Shown one piece after another: positions 21,126 through 33,615 of a stretch of DNA of 64,000 bases. The stretch spans positions 67,213,885 to 67,277,884 of the forward strand of contig CM077161.1 in NCBI GenBank assembly GCA_039583875.1. Reading direction: 5' to 3'. The position numbers were made by a program, and so were the translations under genes. The notes below the pieces were generated by a model. It was not told the DNA's origin. It saw nothing but the letters and a program-made list of their open reading frames with translations, and did not search any database. How positions within the stretch are numbered: position 1 is the stretch's first letter; each line of letters opens with the position of its first letter. Source of the DNA: Platanthera guangdongensis. Taxonomy: Eukaryota > Streptophyta > Magnoliopsida > Asparagales > Orchidaceae.

Positions 21126-22189
21126 AAAAGCTAACTCATAAACGCACACACTCTATTTGAAGGAAGAAATGACTATAAAAACCTAGCTCATACACTAACG
21201 CACACATACAAAAAAGATAAATACGTAGTGATTGGAAAATTAAAACAACTATATTTCTACCGTTAGAACTTGATGAAATTGCATAGAAAGAGAAAATAAA
21301 AGTTAAAGAAGGAAAACGATTTTCAAATAAAAGCAAAATTAAAGTGTTCAAAAAATTAAAATGATTATGAATCCATTCTTATAACCTCATAAAAATGTTT
21401 AGAAAGTTGAAATAAAATTAAAAAGACCATAATGTTTTACAAATTAAAAAGGAAAATCTAAGTTATAGAGAAATAAAAACACATTAAAAACTCTTTTATA
21501 ATCGTATATGAATTAATACAAAGTGTTTTGAAAAGCATAAAAGCTAAAAAAACTAAGTAAAGTAAAGAATAAAAGCATAAAATTAGAAAATCATTCTCCA
21601 ACACACACACACCCTTATTGAAAAGAAAATCAAAAGAGAAAAAAATCACTTACGGATGGGCACTCAGATGCATTCCAATACAATGTAAAGATAGAAAATC
21701 TACAAATTTTATTAAGTTAAAAAGGAGTTACAAAGAATGCTAAAGCAAAAAACTAAAGAGTGGGGGAGAAAAGTCTCCTTACATTGCATGGAAAATCACC
21801 TAAGCATCCCCTACCCTAAGCAAATTGTTCAAAAAGGGGAACCCTTTGGACCTTACATTGCATGGAAAATCACCTAAGCATTCATGTGGTCACCTTCGTG
21901 TAGCATGGGCGTGACTGGAAGAGAGTCGAATCCTTGCCGCGCTGCCGACGTCTTTTCTGGAAAATTGAGGCAGTCACGGGCATGCGCCGAGTGACATGGG
22001 CATGTCCTGGAAGGTTTATCTAGCAAAGAAGTCGAGTCCTTGCCTCGTTGGCGACGTCTTGTCTGGAATAGCTGGGGTGGTCATGGGTATGACCAAATCG
22101 ACATGGTTGTGTCAGATAAATTATCGAACATCGATCGTTGATCTGGAGGCATTGAGCGTCGAGTGGTGTGACACGGGCGTGTCGGACTA

Positions 22190-22350
22190 GACACGGGCAT
22201 GTCTTGGGCGTTGAGTGTCGACTTGCAGAAGGCGTTGAGTGTTGAATGGCGTTGAGTCGAGTTGACTAGCATTGAGTCGAGTTAATTGGCATTGAGTGTT
22301 GACTGGCGTTGATTGTTGACTGGTGTTGAGTGTTGACTGGAGTAGAGTGT
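22190..22350. repeat. Degenerate 18-20-bp repeats, core GCGTTGAGTGTTGACTG
   Basis: About nine imperfect copies occur back to back, flanked on both sides (22160-22200 and 22415-22460) by GACACGGGCGTGTC-like words. Similar GCGTTGAGTG words recur near 61960-62100. Confidence 0.65.
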
Positions 22351-22730
22351 TTACTCGCGTTCAGTCGAGTTGACAGTCATTGAATCGTGTTCAACAAACG
22401 TCGAGTCAACTGGTGTGACATGGGTGTGTTGGACTGAATACGGGCATATCAGACGGGACACATGCGTGACTTAACTTTGGAATTGCAGGCGGCAACTTTC
22501 TACTAGAATCAAATTGACACGCCAAGGTCACGGGCGTGACAAGGAGGTCACAAGAATGTACTTTGGTTTTTTCAACTTTATCTGTAAAATTTCCGAAAAC
22601 AAAATTAAGGCTAAGTTCGAGGAGTATATACAAAAAAGGAACATTTTAATGAATAAAAATAACTAAAAATTGTGAAAATAAACTGAAATGACCTAAATAA
22701 AGTACGCAAAAATACGAAATTTACAACTCA

Positions 22731-24400
22731 TCAAGAAGACTGAAGCTTGACAGATCTTGAGTTCATCAAACAGCTAAGCTGAACATGCAAAAAACTGAAA
22801 GCTCTGCTTTTTCATCTTTATAAGTATCTTAACTGACCACGTTATAGCAGAAGAAATTGCTATAACTATCTTGAATGAACTTTTAGATCAGCTGGATCCA
22901 CTTCAAGCTTCAAGCTCGACAGCGATGGAGAGGAAGATGAAGTTCAGCCACAACTTTGTGAAAAGAATAAAATCCTAAAATTTGTGTTATTCCTTTTGAA
23001 GTTGTCCCTTTTATCTTCATGCGATTAACGGCTCCAAGAGGCAGTGGGTACCACCTGCATTTCATAGCAGCAACTTGCTTTAACGAAAGAAAACGTACAG
23101 TAGAGTGCTGGCGCTATTTGTCGTGTTCTGTAGCTTTTCCCGCAACTAATTTAAACTTTTGTTGACTTTTATGGCTGATGTCATCAGTTATGGACTTAGC
23201 CAATTTCTCAGATCCACTACATATAAGACTCCCTCCCGGAACAAAAGGCATGGCCAAGGGGAGTCTTATGCCCAAAATAGCTGCCTTGCGGTAGCACTAA
23301 CACACAGGTTAACTTATACTACAAGACGTCCATCCTCTCGGATAAACATATCATTCATTCCAACCAATCATAAAGAATAAATTGAAGTCAAATACACGCT
23401 AGTATATACGTCCAAACGATACATCAAATAAAAGAAGCAACTATGGCTTATATAATGTCTAAGTATAAGATCTCATAAGGCTACAATATGAATCTCTCGC
23501 AGACTCACATCAGTCACTGACAGAAATGAGGACACCGTCACATCAGGCCCTATCGCCAGGCCTGGCTATCCACCTACGTAACGTGCTGCTTCTCTATCTG
23601 CGAGGTTTCCTTCTAAAACGGAAGATGTAGCAAACGTTCGTCAAAAGTCTAAGTGGCTATGACATCCGCTCCACTGGTGAATCCACCACACCGGGCGGCG
23701 AAAGGATCAATGGTACAATATAATTATATAAACAGTAGTACAAACATGTGGTATAGAATCGATCAACATCATATTATATCAGTATTTACAATTAATCAGT
23801 ATGTAAGTGTACTTTAATAGTTCTATCATCAGCATCATTAAATAGTGTAAATCTACGAAAATAAATAACTTAACTTATATGAAAGCCCATAAAGACATAT
23901 AAGTTAAGGATCGGCTCAGCAGTAAAGTAACTCATCGTATAAGAGTGCCCATTCAAACTTATACGATAAGGATCTTGTGTATGCAATGAAATGTAATGAT
24001 ATGAATGCAATGCAATGACTCACCCATGATCACGGACATGCAATTATTATGTCAACACAGACTTCTAGTTCCCACTTTTCGAGCAGGTAGCTCACCTCTC
24101 AGGCGCCAACCGTCGTGGCCAGATGGTGAGAATGAAACAGGCTTTCCACTACTAAGTAGAAATCCACACTACCAAGCCTAGGCCCACATACGCTTCAACG
24201 CTAAGATCACACCACAAAGCTTACAAGCATACTACGGCTCAGAGGGATCTCGGGTAGATGTGTACCATGAACGTATCCATACGGTGGCGGGACGATTTAT
24301 TTGTTAATGCTCTCAGGTTGTTCCTACGTGGCGTTAACCCCACTGCAGGCGATACCGTAGTTTTGTCTTTTCTGAGCGCCGATAGTTTTCTACTACATGG
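22731..24400. other. Unassigned LTR-like remnants, no gene
   Basis: Two styles of sequence are present. About 22731-23400 resembles a plus-strand copia LTR, with a possible TATA (ACATATAAG) near 23219. About 23401-24400 has the look of a chromovirus LTR (for example GTAGCTCACCTCTCAGGCGCC near 24088). I could not match either to another copy in the window and saw no protein homology. The right edge abuts truncated K1 integrase. Confidence 0.25.
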
Positions 24401-25034
24401 CAGTCACTATCATTTTGGGGACGCCCCGATCTGCCATGACCTCCTTGAAGTACAACTTAGCAACATATGATGCATCATTGGTGTTATGACAAGCAATAAA
24501 GTAGGCCATTTTGGAAAATCGATCCACTACGACCAGAATGGAATCGTGTGGCCTAAATGTCAGGGGTAGGCCCAATATGAAGTCCATGCTAACGTCCTCC
24601 CATGGAACAGATGGAATTGGAAGTGGTGTGTAAATACCAGCGTTGGTCTTATTATCTTTTGCTAATTGACATGCACGACAACTCCCTACAATTTTATTGA
24701 CCATTGGTTTGAGGCCTGGCCAAAAGAACTTGTCCTCTACTAGTGTTATAGTTTTATCTCGACCGAAATGTCCACCTAACACTCCACTATGTAACTCCCA
24801 TATAATGAAATGGCGTAACAAAGAGCAGGAAATACATAATTGTGTATGCTTAAAGAGATAACCGTCACAGATGTAGTATGTAGAGATAGTAGAAGGGGAA
24901 TTGTCCTGAGCGGCTAAGTATATATCCTTAAAATCTGGGCATTGAACATATTCATCCTTAATTCTTTCAAATCCTATGACAGATACTTCCATTGTAGATA
25001 GTAATATGGTGACTTGACTAAGAGTGTTCGCCAC
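24401..25034 (-). pseudogene. K1 RNase H end and integrase (truncated)
   Basis: Begins with the end of RNase H, then the zinc module HFIIWELHSGVLGGHFG ... CRACQLAK, then the catalytic core DFILGLPLTFRPHDSI with the first Asp, VVVDRFSKMAYFI, and stops in GVPKMIV just before the second catalytic Asp would appear. The break point at about 24400 is also the edge of recognisable K1, so the cause is deletion or insertion of other DNA, not a point mutation. Confidence 0.8.
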
Positions 25035-26024
25035 ACGATTTAACGTACCCTTAAGGTGCTCGATAATGAATGTGTACTCCTGAAGGTAGGAGACCCATTT
25101 GGCGTGCAGAGGGCTGATTTTATTTTGGGAGTTTACAAATTTTAGCGCCTCATGATCTGATAAGATTACAAATTCTTTCGATATAAGATAATTTCGCCAA
25201 TGTTAGAGACAACGTATTACGCCATAAAACTCGCGATCATAATTGGAATAATTTAACTTCGGGCCCGCAAGCTTTTCGCTAAAGTAACCTATCGAATGTC
25301 CCTCCTGACTTAAAACTCCTCTGATTCCTATCCCAAATGCGTCACATGATAATTCAAACACTTTGCCAAAATCAAGCAACCGTAGTAGTGGGGCTTCAGA
25401 CATCCGTTCCTTAATTGTTTGGAACGCAATAGTGGACGCTTTAGTCCAAATAAAATCACCCTTCTGCATGCATTCAGTGATTGCTGCCATGATACTTCTA
25501 AAATTTCGAACGAACCTTCGATAAAATGTAGCCAATCCATGAAAACGTCTAACCTCCGAAATATTTTTTGGTTCCGGCCACTCTCTAATAACTTGGACCT
25601 TTTTACGGTCAACATGAATACCTTCGGAACTCACTATGTATCCTAGAAATTCTACGGAAGTCACACCAAAGGCGCATTTTTTAAGATTAATAAATAGATT
25701 TTCTTGGCGCAATGTTGTAAGGATTGTCCTTAAATGTGTTTCATGGTCCATCTGCGAGAGGCTAAATACCAATATATCATCGAAGTATACCACTACAAAT
25801 TTACCCATGTATGGTTTAAATACTTGGGTCATCAACCGCGAGAAGGTACTCGGTCCGTTGGTGAGCCCCTCTCCAAGCACCAACCACTCATATAGCCCAT
25901 CCTTAGATTTAAATGCCATTTCCCATTCATCTCCTTCCTGTATCCTTATTTGGTGATAACCACTTTTAAGATCCAACATTGAAAATATGGTGGCTCCGGA
26001 TAACATATCTAATAAGTCATCCAA
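25035..26024 (-). pseudogene. K1 reverse transcriptase and RNase H
   Basis: The 273-aa piece starts at [28 protein letters not shown] and keeps the RT catalytic box VVYFDDILV, then the thumb ([18 protein letters not shown]) and RNase H with [11 protein letters not shown] stop at 25203-25205 precedes the rest of RNase H (SDHEALKF near 25160). The N-terminal RT fingers, 26025-26158, are out of frame. Confidence 0.8.
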
Positions 26025-26158
26025 ACGGGGAATGGGAAACCTATATTTGAAGTAATTTTATTTATGGCCCAGTAGTCTACACACAATCTCCAAGACTTAT
26101 CTTACTATGGCGAATAAATACCTTTGCTAATAAATCTGAAATTAAAGTTTGTAATTCA

Positions 26159-26917
26159 TTATGTGTGGAGGGATTGAGCCGATAATGGGGGAAGATTAGG
26201 CAATGATGAGCCCGGGACGAAATCAATCTCGTGCTGAATTTCCCTTATGGGTGGCAACTTAGACGGTAAGTCCACCGGGTAGAAGTCCTTACACTTTTCC
26301 AATAGTGTTCGCAGAGATAACGGTTGGTTCTCTAAAGAGAGTAATTCTTCCTTAGCTTGTAGACACACTAAAGCATAGATGACGCCATCCAAGAAGGTCT
26401 CATGCTCTAACTCCTTACTTTTCAAGCTTATAGTTTTCTTTTCCGCAGGCACAATTGAGCCTTTGGAGGCAATCGACGGATCGTTAGGCGGTGTGGGTTT
26501 CAAGACAATGGTCTTACCATTGAACTTTAACTCGTAGGTGTTGGATCGTCCGAAATGGGTCACGTCATAATCATAACGCCACGGGCGTCGTAGTAGTACA
26601 TGACAAACATCAATGGGGATGACGTCTCACCACACCTTATCGATATAGCTCTTCACCGTAAGTGGAACCGAACATCGCTTAGCGACCGCGATAGACGTTT
26701 TGTTTACCCACGCGTTTTTATATGGATGGGGGTGTGGTTCAGTGACTAAATACGTACGAGTGATGGCGTTCTCCGAAATGATGTTCATGCAACTACCGCT
26801 ATCTATTATGAATTTGCACCACTTTTCCCCTCTTTTAAAATTCAACGAAAAGATGTTCGTCCGATTATACTCATCCGACGCACGTGGTGTGGCCAGAATA
26901 CACCTCATAACCATCAT
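26159..26917 (-). pseudogene. K1 protease and RT N-terminal linker
   Basis: The piece at 26627-26917 has FIIDSGSCMNIIS, the active-site region of chromovirus protease (DSGS form). The adjacent piece 26159-26563 reads MTHFGRSNTYELKFNGKTIVLKP and LPPIREIQHEIDFVPGSSLPN, the linker leading into RT, in line with the K2 protein. A gap with a stop at about 26564-26626 breaks the frame. Confidence 0.75.
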
Positions 26918-27029
26918 ATAAGAATCATCTTCTATATCACTCGGCTCGGCATCAGATTCATTGTCGGCTTTATAAACGATCTCGGCGGGCGCAGACGTGG
27001 AGTCTAATAGTGCTAGTGGTTTACTCTTA

Positions 27030-27981
27030 GTGGGGCACTCATAAGAATAGTGCCCTTGGATCCCGCAAGAATAACATGTAGCATTCGTCTTACTAATCCG
27101 TCCTATCGGAACACTCTCACCGGTGGGGTTTCTGTTGTTCCTAGCGGTAATGACTACGGAATTCGAATCAGTCGATCAGAACTTTCCCTTGTCTCGCATG
27201 GAGGACGAAGGTGGGGGTCCTAAAATGGACTTTCCCTTCTGGAATGCTCGTCCCTTGGTCTTGTAGGCATTGTGCTTTTCTATATCCAAGTCTGCATTGA
27301 ATGTCGTGTTAAGGTCCGTATGACCATAACGCAGGAGCTTGCCATGGATGTTTGGGTTGAGTCCCTTACGAAAACGAGATAGTGTGACTTTGGGCATTTC
27401 TCGGATGTCACAACGCACCATCATATCTTTAAGGAGTTCCATGTACTCCGCTACCGATTTCCTCCCATGAAGAAGGGTGGCCAACTCGTCGAACATTTGG
27501 GTTCGGTGATACGCAGGGACGTATTGGTCAGTCAGGAGTGCTTTCATGGCTGCCAACCCAAGTGGGGGTACCCCATTCACGGTACCTAGATGCCTCTCTT
27601 CGTTCAACCAGAACATTTTGGCCCTATCCAGAAGTTTCATCCGTACAACCTGCATCTTCTCACTGTCCGTCAGGTTGTGCCACTCAAATAGCACTCGATC
27701 TCCATGATCCAGTCTAGTAATACTTGGGGTTCACCCATACCATCGTATTATGGTGAATCAATCTTAACAGCCCTAGTTACATCGAACTCATAAGGGGCTC
27801 GAGGCGCCGCTTGATTAAACGCCAGCCCTTGTATTAATTGGGTGAGTGCAGCGAACCTAAAGTTAAACTCTTCCCGAAGCTCCGCAATTATTGCTGGAGC
27901 GTGCTCATCATCATGGTCGTCTGCCATATTTGAAGTGGATGGGGGGTACTCCGTGCCAAGCCTAGTGCACATGAACAACAA
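27030..27981 (-). pseudogene. K1 gag
   Basis: N-terminus at 27981 (an M followed by CTRLGTEYPPSTS, like K2's RTRLGTEYATPSTS), capsid-like core at 27176-27694 (RAKMFWLNEERHLG, YVPAYHRTQMFDELATL, LSRFRKGLNPNI) and a CCHC knuckle CYSCGIQGHYSYEC at 27034-27084. Stops separate the pieces near 27745 and 27175. Confidence 0.8.
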
Positions 27982-28277
27982 GAGAAATGGTGGTTTTGAC
28001 CCGAATAATTTTATGAAGTTGGATTTTTTATCACTTATCGACTGGGCGAATGAAAATACTTTTTCATGCTTTTGTTCTTACAAAAATAAGGAGAGTTTTC
28101 AGGAATTCTTTTGTAATTTGCTGCAGATTTGTTTTTGTTTTTACTAATCGCAGACCAGACTTTAGAAATTTCAGGTTTATGTTGTATATTACGGATCGTG
28201 CACAACCAAGTGAGAGTCGAAAACCCTACAATAGAAAGATTTAAGGATACTGTCGATTGAGAAATCAACACAACCTA

Positions 28278-28289
28278 GCTTTGATACCA
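28278..28289 (-). promoter_or_regulatory. K1 primer-binding site
   Basis: On minus TGGTATCAAAGC, one mismatch from the tRNA-Met initiator complement, four bases from the LTR end. Confidence 0.75.
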
Positions 28290-28293
28290 AAAT

Positions 28294-29560
28294 TGATGTA
28301 ACCGTCCTAAAAGATCTTATACGGACGGCATTTCGACAATGCTCGCTACGTTCAACGCCCTCTTTTCCGCACAGTAACAAAACACAACAACTACAATGGA
28401 TTTTATTTATCCCTCGCGCTAACTTACGGGTAGCCAAACAGCAAGTGGATCGGAGATTAGCTATAGGCCAAAATACTCTCCGGCTAAAAGGAACAATATT
28501 GGTTCCGACGAGTTTGGAGTTGTACCAAAATAGATCCACCCAAAAAAATCACGATTCGAAGGTGGTAGGATCTATACCAACTAAAGAAAAAGCGAGGATC
28601 GCAAATCCTCTTGGGAGTTATCGGAAAACAAACGAAAACCACAAATCTATTATGAGTAATACCGCGAAAATTAAGGCTTTGAAAAATCACGCAAAAATCA
28701 TCCACCACAAGAACTATCAAAGAGGGAAAATCTCTTGAGTAGGAATTTCGTTACACCTCTCGGAAACGTAGATCCGAGATTTTGGATCCACAAGAAATAA
28801 TCGCTCTTCCCTCGAACATCCACGGGAAGCGCACCACGGATGAAGAACTCGTCTGTCTTCCCCGCTTCACGTCATTGAAGTTCACCTAAGCCTTTCTTTC
28901 TTGCACTTGAATCGTCTCCTCCAAGGTTGGCCAACAAAGCTTTTGAGAGTTTTGGGGAGATCCATGGATGAGAGGAAAGGATTGAATAGAGCTTAGGGAG
29001 GAAAGGAGTAGAGAGAGGAGAAGGGGGGGACAGAACTTGGCGGAGGGAGACACCCCTTGGGCGGCGGAAATGAGAGAGGGAGAGGGAGAGGGAGGGAGGA
29101 GATTAGGGTTTGGAAAATAACTTTGATTTCAATATTTGTCGAAATGACAAAAAGAGCTTTGGCCTTATATAAAGCTTACATCCAAGGGGCTATTAACAAC
29201 CCATAATTAGTGGCTAAACGCACACCATAAGTTCAAAATGACAGAAATAAATAGTTTAATACAAACCACATAAATGGATAAATGCAGACCACAAATTAGC
29301 AAGATAAATGAAATTGAAATATTGTTGCATGGGCGAAGATTGCAGCCGTGACCGCTACTGCGCCGCAAGTCTTTGGCCGATGGATCATCATCATCATCTT
29401 CCGCCACTACCCCATGATCAACAAGTGCGCCATGGACGTCATCGTCTTCACCAAGTTGGATGTCGTGGTGGCCATCGCCATCATAGCGCTGGACGATAGC
29501 TACATATCGCCGCACGGTAGCTTCCAGAAGATCAAGATCTAGAAAAACCGGGGTGTTACA
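28294..29560 (-). repeat. K1 5' LTR
   Basis: Starts on plus with TGATGTAACCG beside the primer site, parallel to K2 (TGATGTAGGGG). The far end is placed at 29560 (GTGTTACA) because S1-like sequence follows, but it is not confirmed by a partner. The minus strand at about 29290-29510 reads an acidic stretch (DDDDDPSAKDL) and CNLRP, matching the pol C-terminus that K2 encodes inside its LTR. Confidence 0.6.
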
Positions 29561-29721
29561 ATCTTCTTGATGAATAAGTTTGACCTTCAGTCATCCTATG
29601 GTTATCCGGCTAGGCCTACTTATGTACTGCACAAGAAGATATACCAGGGATGGACCCGTCCCCGAGACTATGTTGTCAGTATTTTTAAAGCACCTTATGA
29701 AGAGATAGAACTCAAAGAGTT

Positions 29722-29961
29722 ATGGTCCTTATATTCATGAACATAACCATAAGAGGGCACCAAAAGCCAAAAAATGTTGTACCTAATGCAAAGGAGATGG
29801 AGAAGCCCTGTATATGCTGTAATCAGGAGGCTTCAAACTCCAGGTATGTTGGCCCTTCTAGACCTCACATTCAAAGGGTAAAGCAGGAGTACAAGATAAG
29901 GTACAATAGGTTTGACTGTTGGTGCTGTGACAAAATTGGTCACTTTGGCGTAGATTGCTAG
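29722..29961 (+). pseudogene. S1 gag C-terminal part
   Basis: An 79-aa open fragment ending in a zinc knuckle of CX2CX4HX4C form, CWCCDKIGHFGVDC, with basic residues upstream. The N-terminal capsid portion is not recognisable upstream of 29722, so gag is partial. Confidence 0.6.
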
Positions 29962-30114
29962 TTTAACCCTTGACAATTTGTAACTCCACAAGTTAACCAT
30001 GCGAGGCCGACCACTCACAGAGTTAATGTTCCTACTGCTGTTAAGCTGACCATGAACCAAGGACCGAAATATGTTTCGGTTCCTAAGGTAAAGTGATCTG
30101 TCATTGTAGGTTTG

Positions 30115-30385
30115 TCTAAAGGACAACAAAAATCCTATCTGGTATATGGATAGTGGATGCTCTCGGCACATGACCGGGATAAGAAGCATGTTGCTTGATT
30201 TCACCCCAGTTAAAGATGGACCAAAAGTCATCATTGGATGCTCAAACCCGAGAACTACAAAAGGCTGTGGCATGATCTCCAACGGAGTAGTCTCCTTCAC
30301 AAATGTGGCGGATGTTGAAGGATTACACCATAATCTTATCAGCATAAGTCAACTATGTAATAAAGTTTACATCATTGAATTCTGA
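30115..30385 (+). pseudogene. S1 protease
   Basis: Contains WYMDSGCSRHMTG, the copia protease active site (DSG), then KGCGMISNGVVSF, VEGLHHNLISISQLC, the conserved C-terminal part. The frame ends at 30383. Copia-type PR placed before IN. Confidence 0.8.
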
Positions 30386-30639
30386 AAGGACGATTGTTTG
30401 ATAAAATCGTCTGCAAATTTGGAGATGGTCTTAAAAGGCACTCGGAGGAGAAATATTTTCTGTTTAAATTTCCTTTGCATAGATAGTTCTACACCAGTAT
30501 GTTTTATTGCAAGAGATAGTGCATCTCTTTGTGACCAATGACAAAAGATATTAACACATATTAATTTCAAAACGGTAAATATGCTATTTTCTCATAACTT
30601 AGTGTGAGATGCCCCCAACATTAAGTGCCTTAAAGAGAG

Positions 30640-31140
30640 TCCGTGTCACTCATACCAAATGGGTAAGCAGACAAGGTCTACCTTTAAGGGTATTGCTTAA
30701 ATGGATTTTTCAAGAAGTCTATATTTGCTTCATATGGAATTATTCGGTCCTATACCCATTCACAGTTTAGGAGGTAAGGTCTACACGTTAGAAATTGTTG
30801 ATGACTACTCGTATTTTATTTGGGTGTTCTTTCTGAAACATATGTCAGACACCTTCGACACATTCACAAATTTTGTCGGGTAAATTCAGAATGAATTAAA
30901 CTGCTCAGTATTCAAAATTAGAAGTGAAAATGGAATAGAATTTGTGTCTTGTGCCATGACAGAATTTTGTGGAAGTCTAGGTATCTTTCAAGAGTTTTTC
31001 TCCCCGCGTACTTCACAACAAAATGGAGTTGCTGAGAGAAGGAATATAACCTAATTAAAGCACGTAAAACTATGTTGAACGACGCTCCACTTCTATAGTA
31101 CTTCTGGGCTGAAGCAGTCAACACAGCTTGTCACATGTAA
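30640..31140 (+). pseudogene. S1 integrase
   Basis: HMELFGPIPIHSLGGKVY holds the first region of the core (the usual Asp is replaced by Glu in this copy, HMELFGP for HxDLFGP), then EIVDDYSYFIWVFFLK. The following frame has RSENGIEFV (second Asp region, here Glu) and QQNGVAERRN with the catalytic Glu. Several stops and frame changes occur. Confidence 0.7.
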
Positions 31141-31295
31141 AACATATCACTTATCAACAAGAGCTATCATAAATGTTTCGTACAAAATAATGGGAAGTAT
31201 TATCGAACGAAGTTTAGTGAAAATGTTTTAAATGTATTTTTGTAGGTTATAGTAGCCATAGTAAGGAATATAGGATTTTCAATAAGAAAACTCTG

Positions 31296-32200
31296 GTGGT
31301 AGAAGAGTCAATTCATATTGTATTTGATGAGACAAGCCTGATCCAAAGCAGCTCATCTAGTGTTATTGATGCACATACAGGTACCAAGTTCAAGGAACTA
31401 AGCTTGGATGAAGCTATCAAGGAAGAAGTTCCTAGCTCGGTCAAGATCGTCGATCCAGGCTTATTGGATGAAGAACCGCTAGAGGAAGAATTGTTTCAAC
31501 CTCTAGAGGAGGCACCAAATGCTGTCGGGCCTGTTGGTGGGAGCGCAAGAAATCTAGGGTTCAGACACCTAAAAGATCAACCATTTGATCAAATAATTGG
31601 AGGGCTAGGCGAAGAAGTTAGAACAAGAGGAGGTAAACTTAATGAGTTTGAATGTTGCAAAGTCTGGGAGTTGGTACCCAGGCCCAAAGGACATAACGTG
31701 ATCGGCACCAAGTGGATCTTCAAAAACATGCTGGACAAGAATGGAATCGATATCAAGAATAAAGCCAGGCTTGGAGCTCGAGTATACAAATAAGAAGAAG
31801 GGATCGACTTCAACCAGACCTTTGCTCTAGTGGCCAGGCTCGAGGCGATCAGGTTGTTTTTTGTGTATGCTACCCTCAAAGGCTTCACCATCTAGCAAAT
31901 AGACGTGAATTCAGCTTACCTAAATGGGAAATTGAAAGAGGAAGTATACGTAGCGCAACTCCCAGGTTTTGTTGATTCCAACTTCCTAGATCATGTTTAT
32001 TTTTTAAATAAAGCTCTATATGATTTAAAGCAAGTCCCCCGAGCTTGGTATGAGACGTTGTCTAGCTTTCTTCTTGAGAACAAGTTCAAAAGAGGTAAGA
32101 TAGACAAGACATTATTTCTTAGGAAATTAAAAGGCAAGATTCTACTAATGCAGATCTATATCGATGGCATCATATTTGGCTTATAGAAGACAACCCTTGC
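31296..32200 (+). pseudogene. S1 reverse transcriptase
   Basis: Copia RT landmarks in order: [72 protein letters not shown] and, in place of the catalytic YVDD, YIDG (near 32160-32171). The second Asp is therefore lost. A TAA/TAG interrupts at 31791 and 31894. The stretch before 31600 is a low-complexity linker after integrase. Confidence 0.8.
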
Positions 32201-32218
32201 AAGAAGTTCTCCAAACTT

Positions 32219-33103
32219 ATGCAAGGAAAGTTTGAAATGAGCAGTATGGGAGAGCTGAAGTATTTCTTAGGACTTCAGGTGAAACAATCTGGAGATGAAA
32301 TTTTCATCTCTCAGAAGAAGTTCACCAAGGAGATTCTTAACAAAATTCGGAATGAAGAATGCAACCTTTATGATGAATCCAATGGTTTCAACTGTGCTTC
32401 TAGACAAGGATGAGAAAGGGAAACTTTTTGATGAAACCAAGTACAGAAGCATAATTGGATCATAGCTCTACCTCACAGCTAGTAGACCAGATATCATGTT
32501 TTCAACATGCGTCTGCACTAGATTTCAGGTGAACTAAAAGGACTCTCACTACATCGCTGTAAAGCGAAATTTAAGATACCTTAAGGGTACACCCAATCTT
32601 GGCTTTTGGTACCCAAGAAATAATGATGTCGAGCTATTTGGTTTTTCAGATGCCGATGTTGCAGGAAGCAAGGATGATACGAAAAGCACTTCCGAGATGT
32701 GCCAATTCCTCAGAAGACGGCTTATTTCATGGTGCAGTAAGAAGCAAAATTGTGTGGCAAGTTCTATGGCTGGGTTAGAGTATATCACTACGAGTAGTTG
32801 TTGTACACAGCTTCTAAGGATCCGGAATCAACTTGAAGACTACAACTTGAAGCTTAAAGAAATTTTGATGTATTGCGACTCATCCACCGCAATATCGATC
32901 TTTAATAATCCAGTCTCTCACAGTAGGACAAAGCACATCGAGGTGTGATACCACTTAATCCGGGAGCATGTGGAGAATAAGGATATAGCCATCAGCTATG
33001 TCCCGACGGATAAGCAGATCACAGACATTATTTCAAAGCCGTTGGACGATGCCAAGTTCTCGTTATTTAAAATGGAACTAGGCATGTTGAAGATTGACCC
33101 ATG

Positions 33104-33105
<2 letters not shown>
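32219..33105 (+). pseudogene. S1 RT C-terminus and RNase H
   Basis: MSSMGELKYFLGLQVKQ, YLTASRPDI-like sequence near 32470, the RNase H segment GFSDADVAGSKDD (first Asp), LISWCSKKQNCVASSMAGLEY, YCDSSTAISI, HSRTKHIEV and the end KPLDDAKFS ... GMLKIDP with the stop at 33101-33103. Several stops (for example TGA at 32412, TGA at 32946) break it. The end matches the usual C-terminus of Sire-type pol. Confidence 0.75.

Positions 33106-33615
<510 letters not shown>

Larger units (their letters stand above)
19940..22730 (-). mobile_element. A1: Athila-like LTR remnant
   Basis: Lies immediately beyond the primer sites on the side where the 5' LTR of a minus-strand element belongs. It is non-coding, has blocks that look like conserved LTR sequence (about 20340-20700), a hairpin repeat array (20830-21125) and an 18-20-bp repeat zone (about 22190-22350). 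There is no partner LTR in the window, and the right boundary is a guess. Confidence 0.45.
24401..29560 (-). mobile_element. K1: CRM-like chromovirus, 3'-truncated
   Basis: Minus-strand gypsy element with 5' LTR (28294-29560), tRNA-Met-like primer site, gag, protease, RT-RNase H and the first two thirds of integrase. Homology stops at about 24400 inside the integrase core (after VPKMIV), so the C-terminus and 3' LTR are lost. Proteins closely resemble those of K2. Many stops and frameshifts show it is older than C1, D1 and D2. Confidence 0.75.
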
